Positions 60,722-64,000 of a stretch of DNA of 64,000 nucleotides are shown piece after piece. Source of the stretch: Chryseobacterium aahli (GTDB taxonomy: Bacteria > Bacteroidota > Bacteroidia > Flavobacteriales > Weeksellaceae); NCBI RefSeq assembly GCF_022699665.1, contig NZ_JALDNB010000002.1, positions 62,001 through 126,000 on the forward strand, written 5' to 3'. The position numbers and the translations under genes were made by a program. The stretch's first letter is position 1. Each line of letters begins with the position of its first letter. The notes beneath the pieces were generated by a model that saw nothing but the letters and a program-made list of their open reading frames with translations, did not search any database and was not told the DNA's origin.

Positions 60722-63181
60722 ATGAAAAAGAACATATCAACATTGATAAAACTTTCTCAGAAAGCAAAATATTCAGGATTATTCCTGGCTTTATTGGCTG
60801 CATCGCCATTTGCGAACGCTCAGAGTAAAAATGCAATGGTAACAGTTGGCGGAAAAACATTTAAAGATTCCAACAAAAACGGAAAATTGGATGTTTGGGA
60901 AGATACACGTCTTTCGGTGGACAAAAGAATTGATGCCATCATCAAGGAAATGACCAATGAAGAGAAAGTAAATCTTCTGATTGGAACCGGAATGCCCGGA
61001 ATTGAAGTTTTGACAGGACCTGTTGGAGATTCAAAACAAGGATTGGTTCCCGGAGCTGCCGGTGGAACGGATTCTTTTGACAGATTTGGGATTCCTGCGA
61101 CGATTGTTGCGGATGGTCCGGCTGGTTTGAGAATTGCTCCAACAAGAGATAATGACTCAAAAACGTATTACGCAACGGCATTTCCAGTGGGAACAGCGTT
61201 GGCTTCAACTTGGAATAAATCGTTGTTGGAGCAAGTTGGGAAAGCAATGGGAAATGAAGTGAAAGAATATGGAGTAGATGTACTTTTGGCTCCGGCTTTA
61301 AATATTCACAGAAATCCATTGAACGGAAGAAACTTCGAATACTATTCTGAAGATCCTTTAATTTCTGGGAAAACTGCGGCAGCAATCGTCAACGGAATTC
61401 AATCTCAGGGTGTGGGAACTTCCATCAAACATTTTGCTGCAAATAATGAGGAAACCAACCGTTTGACCATCAATGCACACGTTTCCGAAAGAGCAATGAG
61501 AGAATTGTACCTAAGAAACTTTGAAATCACGGTGAAAGAATCTCAGCCTTGGACGGTAATGTCTTCTTACAACAAACTTAATGGCGTTTACACTTCAGAT
61601 TCCAAAGATTTATTGACTCAGGTTTTGAGAAACGAATGGGGTTTCAAAGGCATCGTAATGACCGATTGGTTCGGAGGTTTTCCCGGATTTGAATCAATCA
61701 AAGATGGTGGAATTTCCGATGTAGTAAAACAAATGAATGCAGGAAATGACTTGTTAATGCCTGGAATTCCTACTCAGAAAAAAGTATTGTTAGCAGCGTT
61801 GGATTCAGGAAAATTATCTCAGGAAGTTGCAAATCTTAATGCAAAAAGAATCTTGGAATATATTTTCAAAACACCAACTTTTTCGCAATACAAATACAGC
61901 GATAAACCAGATTTAGTTCAGCACGCTGAAGTGACAAGAAATGCAGCAGCAGAAGGAATGGTTTTGCTTAAAAATGAAAAAAATGCTTTGCCTTTTGCCG
62001 ATAAACAGAAAGAAGTTTCATTATTCGGAGTGACTTCTTACGCTTGGATTACAGGCGGAACGGGAAGTGGAAGTGTCAACAACAAACACACCGTTTCTTT
62101 GTTGGAAGGTCTCAATGCTGCAGGTTACAAATTGGACAAAGAACTGGTTGATTTATACAAACCTTTCGCTGAAAAAGAAGCAACTGCCGAAAAAGAAAGC
62201 CGAAAAGCAAGAGGCATTTTGGCACTTCCGGGAAGATTGGCTGAAATGAAAATGAACGATGCTTTCCTGGCTAAAAAGGCAGAAACTTCAGAAATTGCTT
62301 TCGTGACTTTGGGTAGAAACTCCGGAGAAGGCGGTGATAGAGTAGTGAACGAAGATTTCAATCTGGCAACGGAAGAAATCGAAATGCTGGACAAAATCTC
62401 CAAAGCGTTCCACGCAAAAGGGAAAAAAGTGGTGGTGATTTTAAACATCGGTGGTGTTATTGAAACGGCTTCGTGGAAAGATAAAGTTGATGCTATTTTA
62501 TTGGCTTGGCAACCTGGTCAGGAAGGCGGACATTCCGTAGCTGACGTGGTTTCCGGAAAAGTAAATCCTTCAGGAAAACTGACGATGACGTTCCCAGTGA
62601 ATTATTCTGACCACGCTTCATCAAAGAATTTCCCGGGAATTCCTGCAGACAATCCGAAAGAAGTGACGTATGAAGAAGGTATTTATGTTGGCTACCGTTA
62701 TTTCAACACCTTCAATGTCAAACCGTCTTACGAATTTGGTTTTGGTAAATCTTACACCGACTTTGCTTACAGCAATTTAAAACTGAATTCTAAAACTTTT
62801 AATAACAAATTAGAAGTAACAGTTGAAGTGAAAAATACTGGAAAAGTGGCTGGAAAAGAAGTGGTAGAATTATACCTTTCTGCACCCAACCAATCCATCG
62901 ATAAACCAAAATCTGAGTTGAAAGCGTACGCCAAAACAAAAGATTTGAAACCGGGAGAGTCTCAAATCATCACTTTGACTTTAAATCCAAAAGATTTGGC
63001 ATCTTACATCACCGAAAAATCGGCTTGGGTGGCTGAAGCAGGAAATTATAAAGTTTCTATAGGAGCATCTTCATTGGACATCAAACAAACCACAGATTTC
63101 TCGCTTCCGAAAGAATTGGTGGTTGAAAAAGTACAGCACGTTTTCCCTGCAGACAAACAGTTTGAAGATTTGAAACCTTAG
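60722..63181 (+). CDS. Secreted GH3-family beta-glucosidase, copy 2, with fibronectin-like tail
   Basis: 819 residues. Signal region (KYSGLFLALLAASPFANAQ), an EF-hand-like FKDSNKNGKLDVWEDTRL, then a classic GH3: VADGPAGLRI, GNEVKEYGVDVLLAPALNIHRNPLNGRNFEYYSEDP, IKHFAANNEETNR (the Lys-His dyad), the nucleophile in GIVMTDWFGG (about D315), AAEGMVLLKNE, and the C-terminal fibronectin type III-like domain (about 735-805). It probably releases glucose from beta-glucosides in the periplasm or outside. Its EF-hand-like loop is shared with copy 1. Confidence 0.92.
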   Translation: MKKNISTLIKLSQKAKYSGLFLALLAASPFANAQSKNAMVTVGGKTFKDSNKNGKLDVWEDTRLSVDKRIDAIIKEMTNEEKVNLLIGTGMPGIEVLTGPVGDSKQGLVPGAAGGTDSFDRFGIPATIVADGPAGLRIAPTRDNDSKTYYATAFPVGTALASTWNKSLLEQVGKAMGNEVKEYGVDVLLAPALNIHRNPLNGRNFEYYSEDPLISGKTAAAIVNGIQSQGVGTSIKHFAANNEETNRLTINAHVSERAMRELYLRNFEITVKESQPWTVMSSYNKLNGVYTSDSKDLLTQVLRNEWGFKGIVMTDWFGGFPGFESIKDGGISDVVKQMNAGNDLLMPGIPTQKKVLLAALDSGKLSQEVANLNAKRILEYIFKTPTFSQYKYSDKPDLVQHAEVTRNAAAEGMVLLKNEKNALPFADKQKEVSLFGVTSYAWITGGTGSGSVNNKHTVSLLEGLNAAGYKLDKELVDLYKPFAEKEATAEKESRKARGILALPGRLAEMKMNDAFLAKKAETSEIAFVTLGRNSGEGGDRVVNEDFNLATEEIEMLDKISKAFHAKGKKVVVILNIGGVIETASWKDKVDAILLAWQPGQEGGHSVADVVSGKVNPSGKLTMTFPVNYSDHASSKNFPGIPADNPKEVTYEEGIYVGYRYFNTFNVKPSYEFGFGKSYTDFAYSNLKLNSKTFNNKLEVTVEVKNTGKVAGKEVVELYLSAPNQSIDKPKSELKAYAKTKDLKPGESQIITLTLNPKDLASYITEKSAWVAEAGNYKVSIGASSLDIKQTTDFSLPKELVVEKVQHVFPADKQFEDLKP

Positions 63182-63199
63182 TTAAGTATTCTAACACTG

Positions 63200-63311
63200 C
63201 GTCAATTCGAGTGATTTTTGGAACGAAGTGGAAAAAATTGTATCGAGAATGGGATAACATTCCAAAAAATTCTCGATACAAAATTCTTTCAGAATTTCAC
63301 TCGAATTGACG
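63200..63311. repeat. Nested palindromic repeat after GH3 copy 2
   Basis: Outer arms CGTCAATTCGAGTGA (63200-63214) and TCACTCGAATTGACG (63297-63311) are perfect complements; inner arms TTGTATCGAGAAT (63238-63250) and ATTCTCGATACAA (63269-63281) are perfect too. A two-level cruciform-like element. Confidence 0.85.
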
Positions 63312-63325
63312 GGTTTTGTCAATGA

Positions 63326-63365
63326 AATTTGAGACAATATAATTGTAAATTCATTGTCTCAAATT
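63326..63365. terminator. Inverted repeat before the sugar transporter gene
   Basis: AATTTGAGACAAT / ATTGTCTCAAATT (13 bases, perfect) with a 14-base loop, 48 bases before the transporter start. It may end the GH3 transcript or act as an operator; there is no good T-run. Confidence 0.55.
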
Positions 63366-63412
63366 AAGATATTATAAACAAAAGAGATTATCTTTAGCCT
63401 CTTTAAATTTTA

Positions 63413-64000
63413 ATGTATATGATCAATAATGAAGTACAATCAAAAAGGAATTATACCATTCCGTTGATTACCATTACGCTTTTATTTTTTATGTGGGGAT
63501 TCATCACATGTATGAATGACATCCTTATTCCATACCTGAAACAGCTCTTTAAACTGACATTTTTCGAATCGATGTTGGTACAGTTTTGTTTCTTCGGAGC
63601 TTATTTTATAGGTTCATTAATTTATTTTTTGGTTTCCACATCAAGCGGAGATCCCATCAACAAAGTTGGGTACAAAAAAGGAATTCTCTTTGGAATTTTC
63701 CTTGCGGCATTCGGATGTATTTTGTTTTATCCGGCGGCAACATTTTCTTCTTACGGATTGTTTTTAGGAGCATTGTTCGTTTTGGGATTAGGATTTACGG
63801 TTCTTCAAATCACTGCAAACGCTTACGTTTCGCTGTTAGGTTCAGAAGATTCTGCATCAAGCCGACTCAACATGACTCAGGCATTCAATGCCTTTGGAAC
63901 CACGATTGCTCCAGTTTTGGGAGGACATTTAATCTTTGAGTTTTTCTCAGCTGATGACGGTTCGTTCTCTGCAGTAGCAACAAGAATTCCTTATTTAATT
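63413..64000 (+). CDS. FucP/GluP-family sugar MFS transporter, N-terminal part (cut by window edge)
   Basis: An ATG at 63413 or 63419 (both in frame) opens a frame that stays open to the window end, 194-196 residues. The protein starts with a soluble leader, then helices with FFMWGFITCMNDILIPYLKQ, the diagnostic FucP/GluP motif (W-G-F-x-x-x-x-N-D), GAYFIGSLIYFLV, GLGFTVLQITANAYVSLLG and NMTQAFNAFGTTIAPVLGG. These proton-coupled porters take up fucose, glucose or galactose across the inner membrane. Together with the GH3 enzymes upstream it would import the released sugar. The C-terminal half is outside the window. Confidence 0.9.
   Translation, partial: MYMINNEVQSKRNYTIPLITITLLFFMWGFITCMNDILIPYLKQLFKLTFFESMLVQFCFFGAYFIGSLIYFLVSTSSGDPINKVGYKKGILFGIFLAAFGCILFYPAATFSSYGLFLGALFVLGLGFTVLQITANAYVSLLGSEDSASSRLNMTQAFNAFGTTIAPVLGGHLIFEFFSADDGSFSAVATRIPYLI

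Noticed and set aside
63586..63939. A 117-residue frame overlapping the sugar transporter on the same strand
   Set aside because: It is an alternative frame inside the FucP/GluP-type coding region, which has clear motifs in the main frame.

Overview
The window looks like a chromosomal segment of a low-GC Flavobacteriia bacterium, most likely Chryseobacterium or a close relative (inference). The signs are Bacteroidetes-specific genes (type VI subtype iii tssN, GLPGLI proteins, bacillithiol genes, TonB receptor, FucP-type transporter), TAnnTTTG -7 promoter elements, and strong A/T bias. I see no rRNA, tRNA, CRISPR array, insertion sequence or prophage.

Layout. 0-4 kb: a cut-off S1/P1 nuclease, then a three-gene type VI secretion island (tssG, tssN, tssK) closed by a terminator. 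4-13 kb: PLP enzymes, a DtxR-family regulator with a probable self-operator, a polysaccharide deacetylase, and a copper block (three-module CopA-type ATPase plus a metal-binding AraC-like regulator). 13-29 kb: mostly housekeeping genes (RRM protein, pyruvate dehydrogenase E1alpha and E2, transaldolase-like enzyme, enoyl-ACP reductase, aroB, an RsuA/RluB pseudouridine synthase, nicotinamidase, DEAD-box helicase), with two tandem paralogue pairs (GLPGLI and beta-barrel porin-like). 29-35 kb: a translationally coupled bacillithiol/redox cluster and several Crp/Fnr regulators, two of which have FNR-like palindromes upstream. 35-41 kb: the four-gene ligase-associated DNA repair module (PdeM, Lhr-like helicase, ATP-dependent ligase, MBL exonuclease), with palindromic repeats in its internal gaps.

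41-54 kb: an accessory region in which small regulators (Crp/Fnr, TetR, AraC, HxlR) alternate with NAD(P)H or flavin oxidoreductases and small membrane proteins. TetR has a perfect palindromic operator. Two genes here (a PPC/DUF296 protein and a 3-hydroxyisobutyrate dehydrogenase-like protein) are each broken by a 1-2 base insertion. 54-64 kb: a glycoside-use locus (NrtR-like regulator, TonB receptor, two secreted GH3 enzymes, a secreted esterase, a FucP-like sugar transporter) with no susD.

Outside genes the most striking structure is a set of different palindromic dispersed-repeat families (near 6.9, 8.8, 27.8, 38.4, 40.1, 59.5, 60.6 and 63.2 kb) and two heptamer tandem repeats flanking pdhC. 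No single region stands out clearly as a new system. The best leads are the detached T6SS trio, the metal-binding AraC fusion next to CopA, the paired FNR-like boxes, the TetR operon of unknown small membrane proteins, and the NrtR-linked GH3 locus.
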